Assembly: GCF_008035925.1 (NCBI RefSeq)
Contig: NZ_CP036264.1
Location: 2,786,443-2,850,442 of the forward strand
Direction of reading: 5' to 3'
From: Stieleria maiorica
GTDB taxonomy: Bacteria > Planctomycetota > Planctomycetia > Pirellulales > Pirellulaceae
Length of the DNA stretch: 64,000 bases
How positions within the stretch are numbered: position 1 is the first letter of the stretch; the number at the start of each line of letters is the position of its first letter. This document shows, one piece after another, positions 41,496 to 51,250 of the stretch. The translations under genes were made by a program, and so were the position numbers. The notes under the pieces are model-generated. The model saw only the letters and a list, made by a program, of their open reading frames with translations, ran no database searches and had not been told where the DNA came from.

Positions 41496-44400
41496 CTAGT
41501 GAGCTTCACCTGCAAACTCGACGGTCACCGCAAACACGAGCGGAAGCGAAAAGTCACCGCCTTTCAAGAATTCGATTTTCGTAAGTGCTTTGTCAGCTTC
41601 GGCGGGAATCTTCAAGTAGCGAATTTGCTTGCCGCCAGCTTCAATCGCCTTCTTCGATTCCGGCACATCCTCGCCCGCTTGGTAAGTCACGATGTGCTTG
41701 CCGTTGACCAATTCAAAGTCACTTGTGCTTCCGTCAGCGTAATGACGACGGACGATCATGCTGGTCGTTTCATCCTTGAAACGTGGGTAGGCAGCCCAGG
41801 CGACGCCCCCCAATATGTGAATCGTTTTCACGTTTCCAGCGCAGTCGAGGCTAGCCGATTCTGGCAACGTGCTTGGGAATCGCGATGATTGACGTTGCAA
41901 ACCGATGATATTGGCGATCCGATCTCCCTGGGGATCGACCAATTCGAACGGAACGCCCTCGACCTCTACACGCCCATAGGAATCGAGTACAAACTCGTCT
42001 CCAGGTCGTCCGCGGAATCCGGGGAGGCCTTTTTTGCTGTTGATGGTCGCAGAGTTAGAGATGTTCAGCGGCGCGTACTTGCCACGTTTGGCAAGAAACG
42101 AAAGCAGATCCGCCATTTCAGTTTTACTGATCGAGCTTTCAAAACCCTCTGGCATCAATGACTTGTGCGACGAAGTCAATTGCTCGATGTCTTCGCGAAG
42201 GACCAGCTTTTCTTTGCCTTGCGTGTCGATGATGCGTAGCGAGTTTGCCGACTCGCCGGCTAGCATTCCGGAGAGCACATTTCCGTCGACGGTCAAAATC
42301 TGGTACGTGCGGAAGTTGCTTTCGACGCTTCGCGATGGATCGAGGACGTTCATCAAGATTTCTTCTTTGGGATGAACCGCCATGCCGGTCAAGTTAGGAC
42401 CGATTTCTTGCCCGATTTCGCCATGAATGTGACAAGCCGAACAATGCTTCTTGAACATCGCCAGGCCGTTCGTCACATCGCCTTCCACGGCAGCGACCGG
42501 TAACCATTGATCGACCAATGCTTGGCGATTAGATGTTACCATCGCACCTCGCGTTTCCATCAAATCCTTCGCTCGCGATGCTATCGATGAGGTGGGGTGG
42601 TTCAGTAAGGCTTGGCGTTGATCGAGCTGAAGATCATTGAATTGCACTTGTCCATCGGCAATGGCGTCCAGCAAATCTTCAGTGCTGTCGGCTCGGGATA
42701 AAAGCAACGTCAGAACTTGGCTACCGAGTTTTGGACCCAGCGAGGATTTCATGTCCAACAACGTTTCGGAAAGACCATTCACGCGGGCGGCCTGCAGTGA
42801 GTTCAGTGCCGCGATCCCAGTTTCTGGAGCCAGTTGAGGTGTAAAGAATGCCTCAACCGCGTCGAGAATCTTTGGACTCATTGGTGCAAGGCGAATCGCT
42901 TGATCCCAAGCACTCAGACGCTTCGCTGAATCGGCATCCGCGTCCAAAGCGGTTGTCAGCAGATCGTCCTGTATTTCACTGACGATCTCGTTTAGGTTCG
43001 TGATCGACCACTTGTCGGCTACCGCCAGGATCGCGGCTTTGCTTTCGACCGAAGTGTCGTTGGCTAAGAACCGGTCACGAACAATTTTCTGCGATGACTC
43101 GGGAAGATTAAGAACCAGATCTCGCGGCCAACCCTTTGCCAAGCCTTCCCAGACCGTGACGGCGACTGGTGAATCGGGCGAGATTTCAAGCAGCTCGCTG
43201 ATTTGCTCAGCCGCGGGATTGCTCCTCGCGAGGTGCTCCGCCAGAACGGAAATCCGTTGACCCAGCGAATTCGCGGCGGACGGACTCATCTTGCCGAGCG
43301 CCACGATCGCCGCAGCAGGATCGGTCGAAGCAGCGGCAGTCCATGCGTCCAATAAAACGCTATCGTCTTCGATCGAAGATACCAAGCCAGCAAGCTCGTC
43401 ACCGTTGATCGCAGCGTTCGCTTTTCCTTCGGCAACGCGCAGCAACAAGGTCAATCGCACTTTGGGGTCGACGTCGTTTTGCAGACCCGCTTCAATCGCC
43501 TTGGCGACTTGACCGCTACCGCAACTCGCGATTGCCGCGTTGCGCACGGGGCTGGATACATGATCGAAACCGGCGGCACACGCCTTTGCCAGTGCAGCGA
43601 CTGCTGACTCGTTACCCGGTTCCGACAAGCCTGCGAGCGTCCAAATCGCATGCATCGCGGCTGGGTTCAATCCGATCTCGTCGACTTGATTGTTGTCGAC
43701 CAATGAAACGAGAGCATTGAGCGTCGCATCGTCAGTCGCCGCACGTTCGACCAAAAGACGCTGTGCCGTTCGACGCCAAAAGAAATTGTCGTTACTGAGT
43801 GCCGCAACCAACTTCGCGTTCTCTGCATCAGCGAGTTGTAACGTTCGCGTCGCAGAGCCGCTGCCGGCCTCGTCGGTCACCAGTCGATAGACTCGGGCAA
43901 AACGTTTGTCGCGCAGGTCACTTTCATACGCAGCCCCTTTACCGGTTTGGAAACCGTTGGGCGTTGGGTTGTGCTGAACAATGTAGTTGTACCAGTCCAA
44001 GACCCAAACGTTGCCATCGGGACCGACCTCCGACATGATCGGCGCCGACCAGTCATCGATGCTGGCAACCGTGTTGAACATGTTCCGACTGCGATAGCTT
44101 GCACCGTCCTTCTCCAGCACGAACGAACCGACGAGATGCCCCGTCGGACCGCAGACCATTTGAATGCGGTTCCACCAAGTCGGTGGATAGTTGCGTGCGG
44201 TGTAGATTGCTGAGCCGCATCCGGCCGTGAATCCGCCGTGCCAGTCGACCTGACGGATGCGATCATCGATCGGGTCGAATCGATGTGACTGGGCAATATT
44301 CTGAAGAGTCTCGGGCGACCAGCCGGCGACTTGATCGTAGTACCGGTTGGGGATCGGCATGTGAACGCTCGGGCAACCGTTGGCCGTTGAACCAAAGACA

Positions 44401-46094
44401 TAGCCTTCCTCGCTGAAACCTAGCCCCCAGGTGTTGTTGTTCGTGCCTCGCATGAACTCCAATGTATCGACACGGATTGTGTGCTGATCGAAGTCGCTTG
44501 ATTGGTTGTCTGCGACTTTGCCCGTTTCTGCGTCGATCGCATAGGCTGGCGCTGTCTCATCCGAGGCACCCGCCTTGACCTTGAATCGCCAAAACCCTTG
44601 GCGGAAACGCATTTGCGGTTCGCCGTTGATGACGGGCTGGGAATTGTTGTAGCCCTGCATGCCCCAGATCCAATTGTCGGGGCCATACTGAAAATTGCTA
44701 ACGCCGCCGTGGGTGTCCCCCAGCGCCCAGCCGGTAATCAGCGACTGTCGAAAATCAGCTTTGTTGTCGCCATCGATGTCCTTCAAATAAATCGTCTCTT
44801 CGCCGTCCTGGACGATCGCACCACCCCGGTAGCAAACCAATGTCGACGGTATGCTAAGGTTTTCCGCAAAGACGGTGAACTTATCGGCCTGGCCATCGTT
44901 GTCGGTATCTTCGCAAATCTTGATGCGGTCGCGGCCGACAGCTGATTTTTCTTTCAGTTCATTGGGATAGTCCACCGTTTCGCAAATCCACAGACGCCCG
45001 TCCTCGTCCCAGGTCATTGCGATCGGCTTGCCCTTTAGCCCCGCGGTCTTGTCCTTTTGTTGGCGATCGCTGGGCCACTTGTCGGTCGACTCCTTGGCCC
45101 AGATTGCAAGATGCATGCCTTCCGGAGTCGCGAATGCTTTGATGGATTCTTCTGCTGGTAGAGGATCTTGCATCTTCGAGAACGGTTCGGCCTGCGTTCC
45201 CCACTGGGCACCCGGCGTGTAGTTGGGGATCTTCGCCCCCACGTCTGTCGTTGCAAATTGTTCATCGTCGACCGAAGGCGGATTCATCGCCGGCGCGGAA
45301 AAGGGACGATTCGCAGCGACGACCGCACTCGCTTTGGGATCTGTAGGTTCAACACTGTCGGCCGAAGCTGCGGTGAGCGTCTGACCACAGGCCCACAGAA
45401 CACCGCGTGCGAGCAACTTTTGAAAGTCATCGTTGGACCACGTCCGATGATCGTGACCCCACGCGGTATAGAAAACGCGTCCTTGTCCGCTCGTCCGAAT
45501 CCATGTGTAGGGTTCACCATCGGGATCGCTCACGGGGCCGGATTCGTCGCTCCGTGTCTCAAGAACGGTCATGTCCGGGTTGAGCTTGCTGTGGCGGTAG
45601 CTTTCGTCCATCGACCGAACCGGTTTCAGCCCCCGCATGATCTCATGGTCAGAAGCCACGATCTTGGTTTCAAAGCGAGTGAACCCGTGACTTCGAAACT
45701 GACCGCCAACCAATTCGATGTACTTATCGGAATTGAGAAAACAGAACGACGCGCAGTGAACAGGAATCAGGCCTCCACCATTGTGAACATAGTTCAGCAG
45801 AGCCGACTCGGCGTCCGGTGTGATTTGCTCAATGTTTGCGAAGACCATCAGCCCTTCATAATTGGCGAGATGATCTTCGTTGAGGTCGCTCAGTTTCTCC
45901 GTGTAAGTAAATTCGATCCCTTGCTCTCGGAGCGGCCCAGCCAAATGCCGATAGAATTCGGATGGCCTATGGAATCCTCTGTCGCCAAGCATCAATACCG
46001 AGACTTGCGATTCCTGAGCCGATGCGAAGCCGCAGGCGAGAAAAATAAGGATGAGCAGATTTGCAGTTGCAGCGTGTTTTGATAGAGCAGTCAT
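41496..46094 (-). CDS. ThuA/PVC-type dehydrogenase/HEAT/cytochrome c giant protein
   Basis: About 1532 residues from ATG 46094, where the signal peptide begins (TANLLILIFLACGFASA); upstream codons are not protein-like. Residues 25-250 form a ThuA-like (class I amidotransferase-fold) domain with NGGGLIPVHCASF. A PVC-type dehydrogenase beta-propeller covers about 270-760 (TWDEDGRLWICETVDYPNE, WDWYNYIVQHNPTPNG-like region). HEAT-like helices run about 790-1150. A cytochrome c domain has CSACH near residue 1218 with GPNLTGM after it. The last 180 residues resemble a carbohydrate-binding sandwich (DFSLPLVFAVTVEF). It probably oxidises a sugar and passes electrons to the heme. First gene of the xylan operon. 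Confidence 0.85.
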   Translation of the reverse strand: MTALSKHAATANLLILIFLACGFASAQESQVSVLMLGDRGFHRPSEFYRHLAGPLREQGIEFTYTEKLSDLNEDHLANYEGLMVFANIEQITPDAESALLNYVHNGGGLIPVHCASFCFLNSDKYIELVGGQFRSHGFTRFETKIVASDHEIMRGLKPVRSMDESYRHSKLNPDMTVLETRSDESGPVSDPDGEPYTWIRTSGQGRVFYTAWGHDHRTWSNDDFQKLLARGVLWACGQTLTAASADSVEPTDPKASAVVAANRPFSAPAMNPPSVDDEQFATTDVGAKIPNYTPGAQWGTQAEPFSKMQDPLPAEESIKAFATPEGMHLAIWAKESTDKWPSDRQQKDKTAGLKGKPIAMTWDEDGRLWICETVDYPNELKEKSAVGRDRIKICEDTDNDGQADKFTVFAENLSIPSTLVCYRGGAIVQDGEETIYLKDIDGDNKADFRQSLITGWALGDTHGGVSNFQYGPDNWIWGMQGYNNSQPVINGEPQMRFRQGFWRFKVKAGASDETAPAYAIDAETGKVADNQSSDFDQHTIRVDTLEFMRGTNNNTWGLGFSEEGYVFGSTANGCPSVHMPIPNRYYDQVAGWSPETLQNIAQSHRFDPIDDRIRQVDWHGGFTAGCGSAIYTARNYPPTWWNRIQMVCGPTGHLVGSFVLEKDGASYRSRNMFNTVASIDDWSAPIMSEVGPDGNVWVLDWYNYIVQHNPTPNGFQTGKGAAYESDLRDKRFARVYRLVTDEAGSGSATRTLQLADAENAKLVAALSNDNFFWRRTAQRLLVERAATDDATLNALVSLVDNNQVDEIGLNPAAMHAIWTLAGLSEPGNESAVAALAKACAAGFDHVSSPVRNAAIASCGSGQVAKAIEAGLQNDVDPKVRLTLLLRVAEGKANAAINGDELAGLVSSIEDDSVLLDAWTAAASTDPAAAIVALGKMSPSAANSLGQRISVLAEHLARSNPAAEQISELLEISPDSPVAVTVWEGLAKGWPRDLVLNLPESSQKIVRDRFLANDTSVESKAAILAVADKWSITNLNEIVSEIQDDLLTTALDADADSAKRLSAWDQAIRLAPMSPKILDAVEAFFTPQLAPETGIAALNSLQAARVNGLSETLLDMKSSLGPKLGSQVLTLLLSRADSTEDLLDAIADGQVQFNDLQLDQRQALLNHPTSSIASRAKDLMETRGAMVTSNRQALVDQWLPVAAVEGDVTNGLAMFKKHCSACHIHGEIGQEIGPNLTGMAVHPKEEILMNVLDPSRSVESNFRTYQILTVDGNVLSGMLAGESANSLRIIDTQGKEKLVLREDIEQLTSSHKSLMPEGFESSISKTEMADLLSFLAKRGKYAPLNISNSATINSKKGLPGFRGRPGDEFVLDSYGRVEVEGVPFELVDPQGDRIANIIGLQRQSSRFPSTLPESASLDCAGNVKTIHILGGVAWAAYPRFKDETTSMIVRRHYADGSTSDFELVNGKHIVTYQAGEDVPESKKAIEAGGKQIRYLKIPAEADKALTKIEFLKGGDFSLPLVFAVTVEFAGEAH

Positions 46095-46757
46095 CTTGTT
46101 TCTGGTAGGCCGATTTGGTTGACGGTGCAAACTCCACCAGCTCGATGTCCATCTAAGCAGATAGAGCTGGATTTTCGGTGGACAACATGCCGCCATCAAT
46201 GGGACGAGATATCGCGAATGATGGAACGGCGGCGCGGTGCGTTATAGCCAGATTGAGCTCAATGGAAATGAGGAATTGCGCACCTGGACGGAGATATTGC
46301 ACAAGTTCGCAGCAGATCCGCTCGGCAGATAACCGTGCGTACACGCATAAACCCCAGGCCGGTCTGAAAGTTCTGCAAATCGGTGAGGCAATCCATTGTT
46401 TTCGGGGATATTTCGATTCCATTGGGCGAATTCAACGGAACGACGCGCCACCTCCTAGTGAGCGTTAGATTTACATTGCGCGGCAGCAGCGGGGTATTCG
46501 CTCAAGTTGGCGACGCTGCGTCATTTGGGCCAGCGTCCATTTGCCAGGCTGCGCGGACAGTGACGATGTGGACCGCCATTGCAAAGAACCGCCCCCTCAA
46601 TGCGCGTGGAATGGTTTCAAAAGTTGGGGCTACGTCTTCATGTGTTTGTTGTGTACACTTTTCCGAAGTGGAGTTATTTCACAGGTTCATCTCGGTGGTC
46701 TCGTTAGAGAATCCGACTCGCGTGCAGAGAAGACGCAAGCATCAACACAGGCACTTC
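46095..46757. other. intergenic region upstream of xylan operon
   Basis: These 663 bases separate the minus-strand xylan operon from the plus-strand GH10 remnant and hold both upstream regions. Open frames here are short and overlap on both strands with no family features. Regulator sites are likely, but I could not identify an operator. Confidence 0.45.
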
Positions 46758-47183
46758 ATGCGATTCAGATCTTTGCTCGTTTTTCTATCTTTTACACTCT
46801 CCTTGGTTATTGTGGGTGATTCAGCCGCCCAAGAGAGCAACGGACCAACTGACACGGCCACATTGAAGGAAGTGGTCGGCAATCGCCTTAAGATTGGCGT
46901 TGGGGTGGGTGAACAGATTCTTGCACCTGAGAATTGCATGAAGCCGCAGTGCATTCATCCTGCGGAAGATCGCTGGAACTTCGCCGCACCGGATCGCTTC
47001 GTCGCGTTCGCGAGTCAGAACAATCTGGAAGGTGTCGGTCATTGCTTGGTTTGGGCCAAGGATGATCGAACCGACAAATGGATGAAGAGCGGCAAAGATG
47101 GGAACGCTGTATCGCGAGCCGAATTGCTCGCGAGAATTGAAGGTCACGTCGCCACGGGTGTCCCTTCGGAGACTGATCCATGA
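46758..47183 (+). pseudogene. GH10 xylanase N-terminal fragment
   Basis: A 141-residue frame with a signal peptide (LLVFLSFTLSLVIVGDSAAQ) then clear GH10 sequence: LKEVVGNRLKIGVGVGEQ and ILAPENCMKPQCIHPAEDRW, then VGHCLVWAKDDRTDKWM and LLARIEGHVATGV. About 25 residues normally lying between the GVGV and PENCMKP segments are missing, and the protein stops before the WDVVNEA acid/base motif. So it lacks both catalytic glutamates and most of the barrel. It is the opening part of a second xylanase gene, different from the intact one at 36249-38114. Confidence 0.8.
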
Positions 47184-47261
47184 TGGGGGCATCACAAACG
47201 CCCATGGATCGGCGAGGGCGGCCATCAGACATTTTCTTTCGCGTTGGAGTCGCTTAAATAG

Positions 47262-47711
47262 ATGAAGGAATCCACACAGCAAGAGCGAGAGTTGCCATTA
47301 GCATTGCGTGCGGCCTACATGGCGCTTCACCGCAACACGGAAGCAGCGTTTGCTCAGCATGGCGTGACCGCTGACCAATTTGTGCTTCTATTGGCACTCT
47401 CCGAGGGCCAAGCATTAACGCAGCGTGAACTAGCGGACCGAATCTCCTCTGACCCGAGTACGGTCCGAGCGATGCTGGTGTTGCTGGAGAAGATGGAACT
47501 GATCCAAAGGGCAAGCCACCCAACCGATTCCCGAGCAAAAACCGTAGCACTGACTGCGAGCGGAAGGCGAAAGCTGCGCAAGCTTTGGAAGGCCGGGCAA
47601 TCCATCCGCGATGAAATGTACGGCTGCATGACGCCGGATGAGGCGGACACGTTGATCCGCCAGTTAAGAAACATCACTTCCACGCTCAATCAAGAAAAGT
47701 CACTCGTTTAG
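47262..47711 (+). CDS. MarR-family transcription regulator
   Basis: A 149-residue winged-helix regulator. The DNA-binding part is at about 50-100: ALTQRELADRISSDPSTVRA is the helix-turn-helix and QRASHPTDSRAKTVALTASG the wing with the family's conserved D-R. Helices at both ends would dimerise. MarR proteins usually sense small phenolic compounds and repress a nearby gene. The flavodoxin-like gene 69 bases downstream on the same strand is the likely target. Whether it belongs to xylan use (for example via ferulate or other phenolics) is speculation. Confidence 0.88.
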   Translation: MKESTQQERELPLALRAAYMALHRNTEAAFAQHGVTADQFVLLLALSEGQALTQRELADRISSDPSTVRAMLVLLEKMELIQRASHPTDSRAKTVALTASGRRKLRKLWKAGQSIRDEMYGCMTPDEADTLIRQLRNITSTLNQEKSLV

Positions 47712-47780
47712 CGTCGGTCAATAGGACGTCGATAAGAGCGTCGATTCTTAGGACTTCGTCACCCACAAACTGAAAGCTCG

Positions 47781-48344
47781 ATGACGAAGATTTTGGTCCT
47801 TTACCATTCCAATACCACGAACACTCAGCGTATGGCGGAGCTGGTGGCTGAAGGTGCGCAGCAGCTCGACGAGACTGAAGTCCGGCTGCGTAGCATTGAA
47901 GAGGCCGATCATGCGGATTTGGAATGGTGTGACGGACTCGCGCTTGGCTCTCCGACCAACTACGGCTGCGTGAGTTGGCAGATGAAACGGTGGTGGGACC
48001 AGCAACCCATTGAAAACTGGGGCAAACGCGACGGAAAGATCGGCTGCGTTTTTTCTTCCGCCGGAGCTTGGGGTGGCGGCCAGGAATGGACCTGCATGGC
48101 ATTGCTGTCCATCCTGATCAACTACGGTTTTCTCGTTTTCGGCTTGACCGATTACTCCGGCATCAAGTTCTCGGCTCATTACGGAGCCATATCCGCGGGG
48201 GCACCTGAGGAGGAACGAGTTCAGGAGGCTTGTCGCCGACTCGGGAGAAGGTTATCCGAGTGGACGGCAAACATGATTCATGGACGAACGGAGGCACATC
48301 CTTTGAACCAGTCCTACGAACGTTTTAAAGACCTAGGCAAATAG
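47781..48344 (+). CDS. flavodoxin-fold NAD(P)H-dependent oxidoreductase, WrbA-like
   Basis: A 187-residue protein. The flavin phosphate-binding loop is ILVLYHSNTTNTQRMAELVA at the N-terminus; then GLALGSPTNYGCVSWQMKRW near 50-70 and VFSSAGAWGGGQEWTCMALL near 88-110, the WrbA/NQO-type pattern. It probably reduces quinones in the cytoplasm. It is co-directional with the MarR gene, as is usual for quinone or phenolic stress pairs. About 180 bases follow before the oxidoreductase gene, largely occupied by a palindromic element. Confidence 0.85.
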   Translation: MTKILVLYHSNTTNTQRMAELVAEGAQQLDETEVRLRSIEEADHADLEWCDGLALGSPTNYGCVSWQMKRWWDQQPIENWGKRDGKIGCVFSSAGAWGGGQEWTCMALLSILINYGFLVFGLTDYSGIKFSAHYGAISAGAPEEERVQEACRRLGRRLSEWTANMIHGRTEAHPLNQSYERFKDLGK

Positions 48345-48357
48345 CTCCCAAGTACGA

Positions 48358-48478
48358 ATGGCACGGGCATAAGCCAATACGCTGAGCCGTAGGCGCTAGC
48401 CTCGGGCCCTACCGCCGTGTTGAAGGCGTATCAAGGCCCGCGGCTAGCGCCGTCGGCTCACTAAGCCCGTGCCATTCA
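48358..48478. mobile_element. MITE-like palindromic element with 12-bp flanking direct repeats
   Basis: The 121-base element begins ATGGCACGGGC and ends in GCCCGTGCCATTCA, with inner inverted stretches TGAGCCGTAGGCGCTAGCC and GGCTAGCGCCGTCGGCTCA. It is flanked by an identical 12-bp sequence, TCCCAAGTACGA, at 48346-48357 and 48479-48490. No coding capacity. It inserts between the flavodoxin and oxidoreductase genes and would form a long hairpin in RNA. Confidence 0.75.
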
Positions 48479-48539
48479 TCCCAAGTACGATTTCAACGTT
48501 TCCCGTTTGTTTCCCCCGCTCTCTTAATGAGGTTCTGCA

Positions 48540-49910
48540 ATGAAGCCGCAAACAAGATTCAACCGACGTGATTTTCTTCAAACGACAGCCGCCGCCACTG
48601 CGGCCGGCGTCTTTATAGGTACCAGCTCCGCTTCTCGCGCGCAAGACTCGCCGAATGAACGTCCCGTTTTCGCCACGATTGGACTGCGAAACCAAGGCTG
48701 GACGATCACGGACAAGTCAACCAAGTTTGCAGACTTCGCGGCATTTGCCGACGTCGATGCCAAGGTGCTGGGAGCGATCAACGAAAAGCTCGAGAAGAAA
48801 ACCGGCAAGAAAGCGGAGGGGTACAAGGACTACCGCGAAGTGCTTGACCGCAAGGACATCGACGCAGTGATGATCGCAACACCAGATCACTGGCATACCA
48901 AGATCTCCGTCGAAGCGATGCTTGCTGGCAAAGATGTGTACTGCGAGAAGCCGCTGACCTTGACGATCGACGAAGGCAAGTTGATCGAAAAGATCGTCAA
49001 ACAAACCGGGCGAGTGTTCCAAGTCGGAACCATGCAGCGGACGGAAAACGAACACCGATTCCTCAAAGCCATCGCACTGATCCGTGATGGACGGATCGGC
49101 GAGATCCGAAAGGTGACTTGTGGGATCAACGGCGCAACCGGTTCGCCAGTGATCCCTGCGATCGATCCTCCTGAAGGCCTCGATTGGGACATGTGGCTCG
49201 GCCCAGCACCTAAGGTTCCATATAGAGCGGGGACCGAAATGCGTCAGGGCTATGGTGGCGGCGTACCGCTCTACACCAATTGTCACTATGCGTGGCGCAA
49301 TTGGTACGAAACCTCCGGTGGCCAAATGAATGACTGGGGTGCTCACCACGTTGACATTGCGACGTGGGCATTGGGCGCGAGTGAAACCGGTCCAGATAAA
49401 GTGACGCCGGTCAGCTACTCATTGCCGGTCGAGTACAAGGATGGCTATCCGACGGTCAGCGATCAATACAACTCGCCGACAAAGTTCGAGATCCACGTGA
49501 ACATGCCAGGCGACATTCCAATGATCATCACTAGCGAAGGTGACAACGGCATTCTGTTCGAAGGAACCAAGGGTCGATTCTTCGTTAATCGCGGAAGGCT
49601 GGCGGGCAAGCCGGTCGAAGATCTGGAAACCAACCCGTTGCCTGAGGACGCAGTGGAAAAAGTTTACGGCGGCCCTGTCAGCGAGAATCATACCGCCAAC
49701 TTCATCGAAGGCATGCGAGCGCGTGAACAACCGATCTCCGATGTTTGGACACACAACCGGATGCTCGAAACTTGCCACTTGGCAAACATCGCGATCCGCT
49801 TGGGGCGTGAACTGAATTGGGATCCGACCAAGCGTGAGATCATCGGCGACGACGAAGCCAATTCGTTTCTCTCACGCGAAAGCCGTAATGGCTTTGAGAT
49901 CGATATGTAG
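48540..49910 (+). CDS. Gfo/Idh/MocA-family oxidoreductase, Tat-exported
   Basis: A 456-residue protein with a twin-arginine signal (NRRDFLQTTAAATAAGVFI). The NAD(P)-binding Rossmann part covers about 40-165: VFATIGLRNQG, where the usual GxGxxG is degraded; YREVLDRKDIDAVMIATPDH; and the conserved EKP at 136-138. The C-terminal alpha/beta domain has GGGVPLYTNCHYAWRNW and NDWGAHHVDIATWALG. It probably oxidises or rearranges a sugar or glycoside in the periplasm with tightly bound NAD(P), as for related exported enzymes. A XylR-type regulator follows 109 bases downstream. Confidence 0.88.
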   Translation: MKPQTRFNRRDFLQTTAAATAAGVFIGTSSASRAQDSPNERPVFATIGLRNQGWTITDKSTKFADFAAFADVDAKVLGAINEKLEKKTGKKAEGYKDYREVLDRKDIDAVMIATPDHWHTKISVEAMLAGKDVYCEKPLTLTIDEGKLIEKIVKQTGRVFQVGTMQRTENEHRFLKAIALIRDGRIGEIRKVTCGINGATGSPVIPAIDPPEGLDWDMWLGPAPKVPYRAGTEMRQGYGGGVPLYTNCHYAWRNWYETSGGQMNDWGAHHVDIATWALGASETGPDKVTPVSYSLPVEYKDGYPTVSDQYNSPTKFEIHVNMPGDIPMIITSEGDNGILFEGTKGRFFVNRGRLAGKPVEDLETNPLPEDAVEKVYGGPVSENHTANFIEGMRAREQPISDVWTHNRMLETCHLANIAIRLGRELNWDPTKREIIGDDEANSFLSRESRNGFEIDM

Positions 49911-50019
49911 CGATCAATTCGACACCGTCCCTCCTCGCGCGGACTGCGAGGAGGAAGTGGGCAGCAACTAATCTGGCCGCGTAGATTCCTGTTATTGACT
50001 TGTCACGTTTTCACATCCG

Positions 50020-51183
50020 ATGACCCGGCGATCAGTCGCATTGCTTATCGAGACTTCAAACGGCTATAGCCGTGGGCTTTTTGAAGGTGTGATTGCCTAC
50101 ACAAAGGTCCATGGGAACTGGTCTGTTTATTTAACAGAACAGGAGCGTGGTGCCTCTCCCCCCAGTTGGCTCAGGACATGGGGAGGCGACGGGATCATCG
50201 CCAGAATCGAGACCGATGCAATCGGTCGTCAACTTGTTCAGTGCGGAGTTCCTATCGTCGACCTCAGTGCCGCAAGGCATATCAAAGGTGTTCCTTGGGC
50301 AGACACGGAAGACAAGGCGATTGCCAAACTCGCGTTCCATCACTTTGCCGAACGCGGGTTCCGCAATTTGGCTTACTGCGGAGATGCAGGATTTGATTGG
50401 TCACTCAAGCGTGGTCAACACTTTCGTCAGTTCGCTGAATCCGAAGGCTACCGCTTCTTCGAACATCAGTCCGTCGCACGTTACGCTCGAACGTTCAATG
50501 CTGTTACCGAAAAACAGCGAATCATGAACTGGATCCGTGAGCTGCCGCGTCCCATTGGGATCATGGGGTGTTACGACTTCAAGGCACAGGAAGTTCTCGA
50601 TGCATGTCGACAAATGCGTGTTCCTGTTCCAACGGAAATTGCCGTTCTTGGAGTTGACAATGACCACTTGATATGTGAACTGTCGGAACCAACGCTTTCG
50701 AGCATCATCCCTGACACGAAACAAACCGGATTTGAGGCGGCAAGTCTGCTCGATCGTATGATGGACGGCGAAACGATCACCGATGAACAGCCACTGGTCA
50801 CTCAACCACTGGGTGTGAAGCTTCGTGAGTCCACCGACACCGTCGCGATTGAAGACGAGCAAATTGCCAAGGCACTTCAGTTCATACGACGCAGGGCGTC
50901 AGCCAACATTCGCGTCACAGATGTCCTTGAACAAGTAGATCTTTCGCGCCGTGCTTTCGAGCATCGATTCAAGAAACTGGTGGGGGTGACACCACATGAA
51001 GAGATTCAACGAGTGCGAATGAATCGCGCCAAAGAACTACTGCGTGACACGGACCTGACGGTGCCCCAAATTGCCAATCTTTTGGGATTTGAGCATTCGG
51101 AATATCTCGGCGCTGCCTTCAAGCGGGAGGTGGGGGTTTCCCCGGGCGATTACCGACGAAACAGCTCTCACAGCCCTGATTGA
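50020..51183 (+). CDS. XylR-type AraC-family regulator of the xylan island
   Basis: A 387-residue protein, the length of E. coli XylR (392). It opens with TRRSVALLIETSNGYSRGLF, then a LacI-like sugar-sensor domain to about 280 (CGVPIVDLSAARHIKGVPWA, TEIAVLGVDNDHLICELSEP). The AraC DNA-binding region is the last 100 residues (VTDVLEQVDLSRRAFEHRFK, LTVPQIANLLGFEHSEYLG). It is paralogous to the protein at 32386-33600. Position in the island with GH10, esterase and a Gfo/Idh enzyme makes a xylose or xylo-oligosaccharide sensor likely; no operator was found. Confidence 0.88.
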   Translation: MTRRSVALLIETSNGYSRGLFEGVIAYTKVHGNWSVYLTEQERGASPPSWLRTWGGDGIIARIETDAIGRQLVQCGVPIVDLSAARHIKGVPWADTEDKAIAKLAFHHFAERGFRNLAYCGDAGFDWSLKRGQHFRQFAESEGYRFFEHQSVARYARTFNAVTEKQRIMNWIRELPRPIGIMGCYDFKAQEVLDACRQMRVPVPTEIAVLGVDNDHLICELSEPTLSSIIPDTKQTGFEAASLLDRMMDGETITDEQPLVTQPLGVKLRESTDTVAIEDEQIAKALQFIRRRASANIRVTDVLEQVDLSRRAFEHRFKKLVGVTPHEEIQRVRMNRAKELLRDTDLTVPQIANLLGFEHSEYLGAAFKREVGVSPGDYRRNSSHSPD

Positions 51184-51250
51184 TTTATGCTTTGAACGTT
51201 CCACGATTGGGAGCTAATGCACCGAGCGATTTTGGCTGGCAAGTTTCAAG

